This document shows positions 1-12,485 of a stretch of DNA of 64,000 nucleotides, in pieces. Origin of the DNA: Sphagnum compactum. Taxonomy: Eukaryota; Bryophyta; Sphagnopsida; Sphagnales. The stretch covers positions 434,001 to 498,000 of the forward strand of contig OZ234494.1 of assembly GCA_965153455.1 (NCBI GenBank), in the 5' to 3' direction. The notes under the pieces were generated by a model. It had not been told where the DNA came from, ran no database searches, and worked only from the letters and a program-made list of their open reading frames with translations. Each line of letters starts with the position of its first letter. Position 1 is the first letter of the stretch. The position numbers and the translations under genes are program-made.

Positions 1-3000
1 CCCTATGGGCAAATGCAAAAATACAACATGCTTTAATTGAACAATTGATCCATTCTTGAAAGTGAGTTTACAACTTTGGTTTCATATGAATATAAACAAA
101 TTAGATAGGAAACAAAAGATTGTCATTATAGATTTTGAACAAGTAGAAAACAAAAATCTATTCGAGCTTGCAATATTGTTCTACCTAGGATTCACCAAGT
201 TAGTTTTTTCCAACTCAAAATCACATCATCATATGGAAAACCAATTGAACTAATTTTTAAAAAAAAAACCATGTGAACACATAGATCTCCAAATGTGTCA
301 TTAAGCAATGCCATGACCTATTTTTCATGGACAACTTATTGAATGCTCTCTCATCTGCCATAGAACCAAGCACTTAAATCATAGCCATTTTAGCAAGCTT
401 GATGTACTTAACTTCCATAACAAGATGGGTGATAGCATTGTGACATCATTATTGGCTTAACAAATAAAGATGGGTGATACCATTGTATAGACTCACTTTA
501 CTACATTAAGATTTCTATGGAAAACTTGAGTGAAATAGTGTTAACATTTTGACTTGTCACAAACTTTTCATTAAAATTTTAAATACATTTTGGAAAAAAA
601 TTCAAAGATATATTCAATGAATGTGGATTGTGAAAAAATAACATGAACATGCAACCAACTATGCATACACTATAAAAATATTAGAATGAAAACTGCACAT
701 CAATCATGTCCATGGATAATTGCTCACTATTGAAAGATGGTAGTTGAAAAATAACTACTAGGTATGCCATAAAAATATTTTGCAAAATGTTACCCATTTT
801 CTATTCAAAAAACTTGGTGGGAAATATACACATCCAAAATGGATGACAACAACCATTAGTATCAACTATCAATATTCACTTTGGCATGACTAACAAGTCA
901 TGCTCAACAATATTTGAAATGAAATAATTGGATTTTTTGCAAATAGTATATTGTTAGTAATGTTTTATATTTTGCTCATTGAGACAAAAGGTATTTCATG
1001 TACAAAACAAGTCATCTAGATCTCCTCACATAATAAAATTAGCTAGGATAGGATGTTGGGGAAAAAGAGCATTTATGTAAACAAACACCCAAAACCCTAA
1101 ACCCTAAACCCAAATTGGGACACCTAGCAATAGAAAAAACACTCACAATTACATCATAACAAAAATCTACAAATTTTATACATAGGAATTAAAGACTCAT
1201 CAAATTAAAAGGAATTATTGGCTTACCCAAATAATGAGATCCTTGCTATATAACTCATATGAATTCCAAAGGTAGCCATTATTTGACATGACTAATATGT
1301 AGCAATGCACGTATGAAGTGTGTTGATGTGAACATTGTCATGCACATTCCAACCTAGGTTGAATATGGAGTGTAACACATGAGAGGCACGGAAAGTTAGG
1401 GAAAAATACTAGCTATGATTTGATAATGGTTCAATAGCAAAACATGTAGAGCTAAATTAAAATACAAGGTTAGGATGAATAGTCAATACATTATTGCTTT
1501 TAACCTTTTGGTTAATACTTGCCCAACATTTGAAATAACCATTATCAAATCTAAAATTTATTTCACCTTTCTTTGGGGTAAACATAAGCTTGTATTTAGC
1601 ACAACAAAATGTGGTTTTTACATTAAAATTGCTTATTGTTGATGGAATTTTAAAAAAAAGTTTGCCCTCCCTTTCAATTTTAAGGGTTTCATCATTTCAT
1701 CCTATTGTTTTAGGAGGCATAAGTGGCATGATGACATTACATCTTTCCCCTCATTATCTCGTTGAGATATGCATCCTTATGGGGGCATGTACATGGGGTT
1801 TCTTCATATGTATTCTCTTTGATATTCTTTGAAATTTGCATAATAATACCGTTTATTATGTATGGCTTGGAGGGTTTGTAAGATGCCACCTTCCAAAAAG
1901 TCATCTTCATCCACATAAGATACATACATTCACTTAAGGTCCCACTTGTATGTATGCAACTAAATTCTTTTAGCCAAGGGCTTTACATGTATGTGCGGGA
2001 GACATTTGGCTAAGGTACTTGGGCGAGCGAAGCCCTACACAAAAAGAAGATTAAAGAGGCTTAAGTTTGGTGCAATAGGGTCTTTTAAAAGCCTCAAATG
2101 TGAATGCCTCCCATATGTGTAAAAGACCCAAGAACCCATCACAGTTCAGATCTCTCTCAGATCAATGGCTGGTAATTGGCTACCAGTCATTGATCTGTAA
2201 GACCCTAAATAGAGGGGATCTTACAAGGAGCCCTTACAAGGGGCCTTACAAGGAGCCCTAAACCCCCTCCTATAAGTAGTCATGAAACTATCAAAAGAAA
2301 GAAAAATGCCAACCAAAAACCCAAAACCCACAGTTCCAAATATTTGAACCACAGTCAAAAACCAAACCTGAGATTATCTTACTCACATTGAAATTTAAAA
2401 TTAACAAAATCATAATTAAAATTAATTAATTAAAATATAATAATAATAATCTTTTTTTAAAAAAAAGCCCTAATAAACTGAAGCCAAAAGTCCTCTTCAA
2501 AAGCAAGAACCAGCTCAAACTAGTCCATTAACAACTACCTTACTATTAAAAAAAAAAAAAAAGGGGTGTAGAGAAAATAAATTTAGCCTATGTCTTTTTA
2601 TGTATTTCTATTTAGGAAAAACACTAGTGTAGTGTCATAAATGCTCAAACCCCATCAAAAGTAGCGGAAAATTGGAGTCAACTTACTTACTTACTTACTT
2701 TCTTACTTAGGGAAGACGGTAGTAGTAGAAATAGCCACCCACTAAATTTAGAGGGAACGTTGGTCTAAAGTAGCCGCCATCCACTAAATATCTGAACCTC
2801 TTAATGATTTACCTCTAAATTTGGAGGCATGACCAACTGTTACAAAGTCAATGCTATTTATCTGGGTAGGAATTTTTCCTAATTAAATAAATAAATAAAT
2901 ATTCCCTTCCCATCATTCCATCTAAACCATTTATAAAACTAATTAATTAATATTGAAAATGAACTCATATTATTATTCTCCATTTGATGATTGCAAGTTC

Positions 3001-3950
3001 AAGTTAAGAATCAAATTGACAATTTAACTCCCTAAAATTCAAAAAATCAAAATCAAATTATCTTTGAACTGAATATGAAATATGACAATGGAAAGACCTT
3101 TATTTAAAACTTTTCAATCAAAACTTGTAATGCTTGAGTTATAAACTTGTAAATTTGTAAGACTCGTAACTTGGATCCAAACTCTCGCTTGAGAATTCTA
3201 AAACTAACTATTTTAATGGTAACCCATATCATAAAAAATCATAAAATATATTATTTAGAATTAAAAATGATGCCTCTTTTTAAAGGGTTTAAATTGTTTG
3301 GGTCAAATGAATTTGCATTGTTTGTGACTAAATATTAACATCACTTGCTTTTCACTTTTATTAAATAACTTGATTTTTGATTTGTGTAGGTTACTTGTTC
3401 ATGGACGTGCACGGAGGACCTTGACAAGGCTGATGTTCTTGAACCAAACATTGGCTTCACTTTGAGCGCCGGTGAAAATGTCAAAAATATCTGTTGATAA
3501 CATTCTCTTCTACTCTTATCCTTGAATTCTCGCATTACTCCCTTTTAATTTTCAAGTGTGTGAAGTTAAAGAGTGCCCAAGGGGGAGGGAAATGAATGCA
3601 ATGGTGATGGCTGGGCTGTGACATTTTTCCTGGACAAATTTTGTGGTTTCTTGACCCAAAAAAAAAAAGGGAAAGTGTTGGATAAATGCTTTTTTTTTTT
3701 CTAGTGTAAATTCATTTAATTTTAATAATTGCCAGAAAATTTCCCCACATTCTCAGTATCCCAAAATTGGGGGAAAAAAAATTAAATAAATCCTCTGGCA
3801 ACTGCTGACCATTTAAAAAGTTGGCTAATGGCTAATAATAATAATCATGATAATAATAAAAGAGAAAAAGAAAAAGAAAAAGAAATCATAAAGCACTCCC
3901 CAAAAAAAAAAAACTGTAGTCCCAGTGTGATAAATGAGCTCAAAGTTCCG
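1..3950. other. AT-rich intergenic region, no gene seen
   Basis: No open frame here has coding character; the short frames are chance products of AT-rich sequence. The stretch contains a plant telomere-like run (AACCCTAAACCCTAAACCC near 1090-1110), an ACTT microsatellite near 2680-2710, poly-A/T tracts and a hairpin at 2159-2196 that is listed separately. From about 3840 the composition shifts towards the GC-rich leader of the transporter gene. Retroelement or MITE relics may be present but I cannot name one. Confidence 0.6.
2159..2196. repeat. Inverted repeat, 16-bp arms, 6-nt loop
   Basis: The left arm at 2159-2174 (AGATCAATGGCTGGTA) pairs with the right arm at 2181-2196 (TACCAGTCATTGATCT) at 15 of 16 positions. 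The remaining pair is a G-T wobble, and the loop is ATTGGC. It stands alone in AT-rich DNA and is followed by a short tandem TTACAAGGRGCC-like motif at about 2220-2260. It could be a decayed MITE end or a small-RNA hairpin; nothing decides between these. Confidence 0.55.
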
Positions 3951-3959
3951 GGTTGAAAA

Positions 3960-4636
3960 CATTTATGACAACCCGTAATGGTCTGCCCGGAGCGAAAAAA
4001 TCTCTCCCGCGCGCGTCGCGTCGCGGAGGACGCTGCACGACACGAAATCTGTCGCGTGTTGCGTTGCGTCGCGTCGTCCGCTTCCTTCCTCTTCTTCTTC
4101 CCTTGTGTTCCGCCGCCATCGCTCTTCCCTTGTGTTCCCCCGCGCGGCCTCCGCCCCCCAATCCCACGGTCTCGCGCTTTTGTTGCAGCGGCTGCCGTAA
4201 CTGCAGCACGTCCGCTGCTACATACTCGCAGCGCATAACGAGGGTTCGGTCCATGGATTCCATATCTCGCACTAATGAGCATTCACTCCTTGCTTCTTAT
4301 TATAGCACCAGAACTACCTACAACATCCACACAAACACATCACAGCTGCAGCAGCAACAGCGGGAGCAGCAACCTCACAACCAGCAAGTGCCAAAGCTGC
4401 AGGTCCGTGAGGCAGCAGCAGTAAGTGTCGTACTCAGTCCCAGTTGCTTGATTGAACTCACTCACGCGTTTGTAAGTCTTCTGTTGCTGAAGAATCTCGA
4501 ACTGCGCCCAGAGCTGCTGCAATTTCCGGAAGAAGAAGAAGAAGAAGAAGACGACGAAGATGATGATGATGTAACCGGTAGTTATCGAGGACGAGCTGCT
4601 GTAAAGGAGGAACTGTGGATCGATCGAGTTTGATCC
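3960..4636 (+). promoter_or_regulatory. GC-rich 5' leader/promoter of the ABCG gene
   Basis: CpG-rich DNA (about 3970-4250) followed by CAG/CAA-rich and GAAGAA-rich sequence precedes the transporter start. An open frame from 3953 ends with TGA at 4631-4633, three bases before the chosen ATG at 4637 and in the same frame, so translation cannot read through into the transporter. No convincing TATA box was found. I treat this stretch as promoter plus 5' UTR, with one or more possible upstream ORFs. Confidence 0.45.
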
Positions 4637-7600
4637 ATGGAGTACCGCGAGATGAATGGCGGGAGATTCTATTACGACAATTCCGTGGCAATCCCAATGC
4701 CCGGGTTGTTATATCCCGGACAGCAGCAGCAGCCCTCTTTCCAGTTCAATCTCAAGAAGGAGACGGGGCGAGGAAACAACAAGCTGTATCTGGGACAGCA
4801 GCAACAGGAGCAGATGTTCCAGTTCCATGAAGCTGCTGGAGCGCCGGCTGCATCTGCAGGCGTCAGCGGGTTGATGGAGAAGAAGGAAAAGAAGAACAGC
4901 AGCAGCGCCTTCGCTACTAGAGGTTTCGACGCTGCTGCAGCAACAGCATTAGCAGCAGCTGGAGACGACAACAGCGCCTGCGCAAGACTCACGTGGTCAG
5001 ACTTGTGGGTGTCCGTCACCAATGCTAAGGGCGAGGATCAGACAGTGCTCCATGGATTGTCGGGATACGCAGAGCCTGGCGGCATGCTTGCGATCATGGG
5101 TCCTTCAGGCTCCGGCAAGTCAACTCTTCTCGACTCTCTCGCAGGTAAGAAGAAAGAAGAAGAAGAAGAAGAAGCAAGTCTTGCTGCTGAATGGTGTTGT
5201 TCATGAGGTGCCTGAGGCCGCGATCGAGCTGCAGAACCCAACAACACTTACAGTCTTGCAGGCAGTTTTGCATCACAAACTAAGACTTGCTTGTGGTGAT
5301 TGCAGGCAGATTGGCGAAGAATGCCACCCTCACAGGCGAGATTCTCGTGAATGGGAAGAAGAAAGGCCTCTCCTATGGTGCAGCTGTAAGAAGAACAAGA
5401 GTTCTCCATTTCCCGCATTGATCTTCTCTAGACTTGCTTGCAGCAGAATTGTGTGTGTGTGTGTGAGAGGTTCGTCGCTGTTGCTGTTGTTGCAGAGAGA
5501 TGATGATGATCCGCGATGGGATGTTTGCAGGCATACGTGACACAAGCGGATGACTTGATAGGAACTTTGACGGTGCGAGAGACGGTGTACTACTCTGCAA
5601 ATCTGCGGTTACCAGACGGAATGTCGCAGGCGGAGAGGAAGGCCATCGTCGACAGAACCATGAGCGACATGGGTCTCCAAGACTGTGCCGACACGCCCAT
5701 CGGCAACTGGCATCTGCGAGGTTTGAGTGGAGGCGAGAAGCGAAGAGTGAGCATTGCCCTTGAGATTCTCACTCGTCCTCGCATGCTTTTCTTGGACGAA
5801 CCCACCAGCGGCCTCGACAGGTACGAGAGCTTCGCTGAGGAGAAGAAGATCGAGAAAACAGTAGTAGTGTTCTGGAAGAAGGAAATCTGAAGAAGAGGAA
5901 GAAGAAGCTTGCAAGAGCTTTGCTCGTCTTTCTTGGGGTTGTTTGTTTGTTTGTTTATTTGCTCATGGGGGTTTAAGACATGGGGTTTGTGGGCTTGGTG
6001 GTGTAGTGCCTCGGCATTCTTTGTGATGACCACATTGAGGAACTTGTCCAGAGATGGTCGCACTGTGATTGCTTCCATTCATCAACCCAGCAGTGAAGTT
6101 TTTGAGCTTTTCGATAACCTCTTCTTGCTCTCTGGTGGTCACACCATCTTCTTCGGTGAAGCTGCTGTAGCTCATGAGGTAGGAGGGTGCACACATGCAC
6201 ATACACATCCCTAGCCTCTCTCTCTCTCTCTCTCTCTCTCTACCCATGTACCTCATGTTCCCCTTGCTGTAAGAGACACTTTCTTTGCAGCAGCAACAAG
6301 AGACGCTGTCTTTGCTTCAGCAAGAAGTTTCTGAGATTTCTTTTTAGCAACAAGAGAATTCTTTGCAGCAAGAAGAGGCATTCTTTGTTGCAGCTGCAAA
6401 AGAATTTGTTTGCAGCAGCAAGAGACGTTGTTTGCAGCAGCAAGAGACTTTGTTTACAGCAGCAAGAAATTTTGTTTGCAGCAACAAGAGAATTCTTTGC
6501 AGCAACAAGAAGAGACTTTCTTTGCAACAGCAAGAGATTTCTGAGATTTCTTTGCAGCAGCAAGAGACTTTGTTTGCAGCAGCAAGAGACTTTGTTTACA
6601 GCAGCAAGAAATTTTGTTTGCAGCAACAAGAGAATTCTTTGCAGCAACAAGAGACTTTCTTTGCAACAGCAAGAGATTTCTGGGATTTCTTTGCAGCAGC
6701 AAGAGACGTTCTTTGCAGCAGCAAGAGAACACTTTGCAGTAGCAAGAGACTTTCTGAGATTTCTGGGATTTTTTTTTTGCTTCGCAGTAGTAAGAGGATG
6801 ATTTTTCCCTTTCTTATGGTTTTCTTTTTATGATTTCTGTGTGTCTGTGTGTCTCCTTCTTTTGGTTGCAGCATTTTGCAGCTTCAGGCTTCCCGTGTCC
6901 AAAGCTAAGGAATCCTGCAGACCATTTTCTTCGAGCAGTGAACTCAGACTTCGATCGAGTCAAGATGGGTGTACAAGGGTCCTTCAAGATCAGAGTAAGA
7001 AGAAATGATTTTAAATTTCACGCCCGCATCATCGGAGCAGATTGTTTGAAGATTGTTTTCCTTCTTACTCCACCCACCTCTACTCCTTCTATGTTTTTTT
7101 TATAACACATTTTTTGGGATTCCAACAAAATTGCTGCAGGAAATTGAAGCACAGAGGGTTGATCCTCTAGAGAAGATGATGGCAAGCCAAGTGGTGAAAA
7201 TCTTGACTGATTCATACCTCAATTCACACTACTATCTCCTGGCGCTTTCCCGGATGCATGAAATCAATAAAATTGTAAGTGTTGAAATCTAAGAAATTTT
7301 CAATCTCTCTCTTTTTTTTTGGGGTCATACTCGTGATCATCTTCTTATCTAGGTGTTGGGGGTTTTGTTTAGAATTCTTTCTTTGGTAAAGACTCTAAAA
7401 CCCTAAACCCTAAACTTCCTTCTTTGTAAGGTTAAGAACCTTTTATATCTCAAAAAAATTTAAAAAAACTGGGTTTGTGGGCTTTTTTCTTTGGGTTCAG
7501 GAAGGTGCAATCTTGGAGTCTAGTGGTAGCCAAGCGAGCTTCATTCGCCAATGTTTCATCCTTACACGCAGATCATATGTGAATATGTCCCGAGATATTG

Positions 7601-9233
7601 GTTACTATTGGCTACGCCTTGTAATCTATATTATGCTGACCATTTGTATTGGCACAATTTACTTCAAAGTTGGTCATGAATTCTCAGCAATTGCAGTGGG
7701 TGTTTCTTCCTCACAACTATCTTTTACATAATCTTTTATATGCTACTTCATCAAGCTTTATATGCTAATTTGGTTGAGACCCTTGAAAATGAACCTCAAC
7801 TCTTATCCCTATTAAAACCCTAAATCTAACAATAATTTTATTTATTATTATTTTTGTGATTGAATGTAGCTGCTGAACTGTGAAGTGCTCACTCTCACAT
7901 GTTGAGACTTTCCTGTTAGAACATGGATTTTGTTGTAGCTCAGAATTTGCATTTCTTGGGTTTTTTGCAGGGACGAGCTGGGTGCATGTCTTATGTTGCA
8001 GGTTTTCTGACATTCATGTCAATTGGTGGTTTTCCATCTTTTGTTGAGGATATGAAGGTACATGGTTTCAGACCCATTTGCAAAAACTCCCAAAGATTAC
8101 ATTTTGTTTGGCTTACTTCCAAAACCCCACTCACACAAGATTTTAGCTGACAATAACAGGCGATGGTGGTTTTCAATTCTGCTTGTTTTGCAGGTATTTA
8201 GTCGGGAGAGGTTGAATGGGCACTACGGAGTGGCGGCGTTTGTCATTGGGAATTCTCTCTCATCCCTCCCGTTTTTGTTCCTGATATCCGTTGTATCAGG
8301 TTCAATTGTTTACTTCATGGTGCAATTGCATCCGGGTTGGGACCACTTTGTTTACTTTGTGCTCATGCTCTTTGCATGCGTCGCTTGTGTGGAGAGCCTT
8401 ATGATGGCAGTCGCCAGTGTTGTTCCTAACTTTCTCATGGGCATCATCACTGGCGCGGGTATTCAGGTATATAATTTGTTTTTTTGTATCAGTGTTGTTG
8501 GTATTAGTTCTCTGCAATAGAATATCAATCAAAGAGATGGTGATAGTGTGAGTATTTTGCCCAAGAAATTGGCAGTGAAATTGATAACACAAGCGATTAG
8601 CAGCGTCATGGATCAAATGCCAGTGAATTTGATTTTCCAAAGTGATGATTGAGGAGGGAGCTGCATCATCAAGTGGATGATCAATGAATGAAAATTATGC
8701 CTAACCCTAATTTGCTCTTTGCTTCTGTGGAGCAGGGCATTTTTTTACTGGTGGCTGGATTCTTCCGATTACCCAAAGATCTACCAAAGGCAGTTTGGCG
8801 CTACCCGATGTCTTACATAGGCTTCCATATGTATGCACTTCAGGGGATGTACCAGAATGATTTTCTGGGAGTGACATTCGACAACTTTGTCCTCAATGGC
8901 ATACCGACGGGGCCTCCCATCACGGGCGAATACGTAGTAAAACAGGTGTATGAAATCGATACGAGACGGAGCCGGTGGGAAGATTTAGCGGTCGTATTGG
9001 GTATGGTTATTGGCTATCGGCTCATCTTCTTCCTCACAATCAAGTTCAGCGAAGATGTCGGCCCCGTTCTTCGTGTTCTGCTCACCCGACTACTACGACT
9101 AATCACTTCACTGCTCGTCACACACAAGGCGGGGGTCGCACATAATACCATCACACCTGTTTCGCTCGAACCTTCACCAGTTCATGAAGCCGTCCCGCTC
9201 CGCTACTCAATGGGGAAAAACTTTGGCCACTAA
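4637..9233 (+). CDS. ABCG/WBC subfamily half-transporter, ABCG11-like
   Basis: Plasma-membrane ABC half-transporter. The ABCG11 group exports cutin, wax and suberin lipids as dimers. Exons: 4637-5144, 5306-5385, 5531-5820, 6007-6178, 6872-6994, 7140-7274, 7501-7695, 7971-8057, 8194-8466 and 8736-9233. Phases all agree and give 786 residues. Walker [10 protein letters not shown] is at about residues 155-163, a Q-loop YVTQ at about 198, the signature LSGGE at 261-265, Walker B LFLDE at 282-286, and an H-loop SIHQPSSE follows. The C-terminal half has the ABC2 membrane domain, with family motifs such as [22 protein letters not shown] and VWRYPMSY. The first 110 or so residues are an extra Gln/Ala-rich, low-complexity N-terminus, so the protein is longer than the roughly 700 residues usual for this group. 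ATG 4637 is chosen because an in-frame stop lies just upstream. Subfamily is confident; the exact orthologue is inferred. Confidence 0.93.
6214..6790 (+). repeat. Minisatellite filling intron 4 of the ABCG gene
   Basis: The intron at 6179-6871 opens with a CT run (about 6214-6242) and then holds more than 20 copies of a 21-22-bp unit of the form TTTGCAGCAGCAAGAGACTT. A higher-order repeat of about 142 bp is visible, with near-identical blocks starting at 6430 and 6572. Long open frames occur on both strands because the repeat lacks stops, not because it is coding. The exons on each side join in phase when the whole array is removed. Confidence 0.9.
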
Positions 9234-10180
9234 AGGGTGTTTTAATTTAATTTAATTCAATTTAATTTATTTTTAATTTATTTTTTTTTGTTTTATTTAT
9301 TTATTTTGTTTTTGTTTTGTTTTGTTTTATTTTTTTTGGTTTTTTTAACATACATGCCCTAATTTCCTTCCCAGGTTTTGTGATATTTTTTACAAAACCC
9401 TGGCCGGCCGGGCACAAAGCAAAACCCAATGATACCCACATTCCTTCCTTCCTTCCTCCCTTTGTTTTCTGTACAAAACAACCCCAAAAAAAAATTGGAA
9501 GCAAAAAAAATGTTCATTTGGGAACAACTTTTTTTTATTGTTATTAGGAACTTTGCATCACATCTATTAATTTAAAAATAATCTAAAATATTTATTGAGA
9601 ACAAATCATGTAAATTCTTTCTTTGACCAATTACAACTTTTTTGGGCCATAGGCTAACCAACTTTTGAATCCCCCTTTTAAAAAAATGTGTATTAAAAAA
9701 TGCGGAAAAGTTATGGAAGAAAATCCAACCAATCATGGCCTTTTTTTAAGGCCCCAGGGTCTAACAAACTTTGTGCTCACCTTCAAAGAAAATTATTAAT
9801 TCTTTGGAGGGAGAAAATCATGATAAAAAGTCTTTTGTAGACCAATTTGGGTTGGGATATGGTTGAACAAATGTTTAACTCACCTTTTCAAAAAATTTAT
9901 AAAAATAAAATAAATAAATCTGAGTTTAAATGGACCTTCAAAATTTATTTACCCAATAATGGTTGTTTTGACCTAATGGTCTAAAGGGCTTGGCAACAAG
10001 CCTTTAGGGGAGCCCCATATAGAATTGACCTTCAAAATCGTTTAATGCTAAAGAGTGAGAGAGCCGGCCAGGGCTCATTCCAGCTCCTTAGGCTTGCCTA
10101 ATGACTTGCTAGGAGCTGGAATGGCCCCTAGGTGGTCGACTTTCTAGTACATAAAGGCAGGATTAAAAGGCGTCCTTTTT
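9234..10180. other. AT-rich spacer between ABCG and MED11
   Basis: Transporter 3' UTR, T-rich runs and unassigned AT-rich sequence. A hairpin at 10077-10122 is listed separately. I see no gene here. Confidence 0.5.
10077..10122. repeat. Inverted repeat with 12-bp arms
   Basis: ATTCCAGCTCCT (10077-10088) pairs exactly with AGGAGCTGGAAT (10111-10122) across a 22-nt loop; weaker pairing (GGGC/GCCC) extends outward. It lies about 560 bp upstream of the MED11 start. It may be a small transposon relic or a promoter hairpin; there is no further evidence. Confidence 0.55.
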
Positions 10181-10183
10181 GCT

Positions 10184-10677
10184 GTGGGCGGAATCTGCAG
10201 CACTGGCCGATTCTGCAGAAGTAATAGATCTTCGAAAAGCCCTAATCGACCTCACCTGACTTCAATGTGTAGAGAGAGGAACAAAAATGGGGTTTTCCAT
10301 TCGAGGGTTTTGGGGCATCACCTTCTTCACCATTCTTCTTCACCTTTCCCTTCTGGAATTAGGGTTCACTTAGGGTTTTGCTCTCTCTCTCTCTCTCTCT
10401 CTCTCGCGGCCCCTCTGTGTCTGGCTGTCGATCTGTGTGTGGTTTGTTTGGTGCTTATGCTTGTGCTTAGTGAGTTACCGCAGAACCCATCTCCGCTAGG
10501 CGAGGAAGGAGAATAAAGGCGTGTGTCGTCAGGTAGGAGCAACGGGGAGAGTGCAGTAATGTCGGGAACTTAGAGAGGAGAGGAGGGGCTTTATTCTCGT
10601 AGTAACAACAAGCACCCAAGCGCGCAACAGACAAAAGGGCTGACATTTTGTAGTGATAGAAGAAGAAGAAGGGGGTG
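10184..10677 (+). promoter_or_regulatory. CT-rich 5' leader/promoter of MED11
   Basis: GC content rises, and a long CT microsatellite (about 10380-10406) precedes the MED11 start, as is common in plant leaders that bind GAGA-type factors. Open frames here have no recognisable protein content. The transcript start is not determined. Confidence 0.4.
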
Positions 10678-12485
10678 ATGGCGGCCACTCTTACAACTAC
10701 TCCAGGAGCACCCTCAACATCTTTGCAACGACTACACCATGTCGAGAAGGTTGTCAGTCGTACCTCTCTGTCTATCTGTCTGTCTGTTTCTCTCTGGATG
10801 CTTGTTTTTCTGCCACTGCCAAAAGCTTTAGGTCAAAAGAAAGCTTACAAGCACGTTTCTCTTTGAGGACACTCCACTGTTGTGATACCTGAAAGAGGGG
10901 GAAAAAAAAACTTCTTTTTGAAGATCGCTCTTTTGGAGCAGACATGCTTTGAGAGATATGATCGTGTGATTTTATTCTTATTCTTATCAAAAATTGAAAA
11001 CAATTGTTGGGTCGTGCTTCTTTGGATCCAGAAGAATCATAGAGATCACAGAAGTACAATCTGTTGCCATGTTGGGATTTCACAGATTCTGGTGCCATGT
11101 TTTGGAGTTCACGAATTCTATTTTCAGTTACAAAAAGAAAGGGTAAGAATGTACCTGTCTAAAATCTGAGAGCTAGCCCAGTAGAATTAATTCTTTTTTG
11201 GGGAACAGAACAACTGAAATGGCATCCCTGTGAGAGACAGAGAATTGTGCACACAGTGGAGTTGGCAGGCGGGGTGATGGAAGAGCTGGCCAAAGCTGGA
11301 GGCCCTCGCAATGAGGTTGTTACAGTTCAATGTCAGGAATTCATGCAAGCTGTGAAAGTAATGCTGCTATCCTCCTTTTCTTCTTCTTCTTCTTCTTGAC
11401 TCTTGTTGATATGACTGACTGTCTCTTTCCACCCTGAAGCTCTATTCCTTACAACATCTCAGACCAGGAAAAAAAGTTGCAGACATTGGAGCACTCTTTT
11501 CCTGTTGTCTTGATCTGTCGTGCCACTGCTGCTCTATACTTCAGCACACATCATAGATGCATGTATTCAAAGTGGGATGCACAAGGAGGTATTCTTATGT
11601 ATGCTTTCTTTTAGCTTGATGGCGAGTGGCATTAATGCACGGTATTGAGGATATGCTTCTTGACTGCACACCAATCCAATTGTCATGACGAAGTAGTTAT
11701 TCCCATTGCCTCTGGAAATGTAGTTTTGATCACTAAGGGTTTTTAGCAGATTATTATAATCTTATATACACTCAACTGTCAGGAGCTGATGAACTCAATG
11801 GGCAATAAATGATAGCTAGTCATTGCCATTTCATGATGAAGGTGACTGGCACAACATGTTCTTTCTTGTTTTGTTTTTTGGTGTTGCTGGAACTGACACC
11901 AGTTCTGTTTTTTCAGTTACCTTACAATGTTTTTCTTGAGTTGTGTTTCTGCAATCATATTAAGTCCAAAATGAGTCCTTAAGAGATGCTTGTTGAATAT
12001 GGTACTTGGAAGGCACTGGTCCTCTAGAGGAATTTGAAGTTGAGAATGGTGAATTCAAGTTGACACAATCAAAATATGATGGAAGTTTAGACAGCTGTGT
12101 ACTGCCATGCAATCTGTTGTCCTCATCCAGTAAGAGCTTTTTTCCTACTTTCTTGCTTAAAAGTTTGTTCACAGATAGTGGAAAGAAGAACTGTCATCCT
12201 TCAAAGACTGGGTGTGTCAATCTTCTCACACTAAAATCAGTGGACTTGAATATAAGCATGATAGGGCTGTTCCATCAATTGTTTGTTTCATATGGTGTGA
12301 AACAGGAGATCCAGACAACATTGCGTGATGAGATCAAGAGCATGTGTGAATATCGGCCTTATGAGCATTGTGACTACCCTGCTCGAATGGCGGCTGAAAT
12401 CAGTGTTAAGAAGTTGGATTGTGTTCTTGGCCAGATAGCAACCATGCAAGGTACGGTGGCTCAGTACCAATCAGCAAATCCCTAG
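10678..12485 (+). CDS. MED11: Mediator complex subunit 11
   Basis: A small head-module subunit of Mediator, the nuclear complex linking transcription factors to RNA polymerase II. Exons 10678-10749, 11241-11357 and 12306-12485 join at phase 0 and give 122 residues, close to the roughly 115 of Arabidopsis MED11. Family landmarks are SLQRLHHVEK at the end of exon 1, VELAGGVMEELA and CQEFMQ in exon 2, and LRDEIKSMCEYRPYEHCDY in exon 3. Exon 1 ends at a weak GTTGTC donor, and the first acceptor has a poor pyrimidine tract. Both are chosen because they restore the conserved VEK-RIV join. Introns are 491 and 948 bp. The stop is TAG at 12483. The identity is strong; the first splice junction is the least certain part. 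Confidence 0.9.

Noticed and set aside
1085-1111. Telomere repeats suggesting a chromosome end
   Set aside because: Only two to three CCCTAAA units, also seen inside the ABCG intron (about 7391-7412) and near 48420; these are short interstitial or telo-box motifs.
3953-4633. 226-residue open frame upstream of the ABCG start
   Set aside because: Low-complexity leader sequence ending at a stop just before the transporter ATG, with no family motif. It is at most an upstream ORF.
6187-6833. Open frames of 136-204 residues in three frames and both strands
   Set aside because: They are the intron minisatellite of the ABCG gene; flanking exons splice in phase across it.
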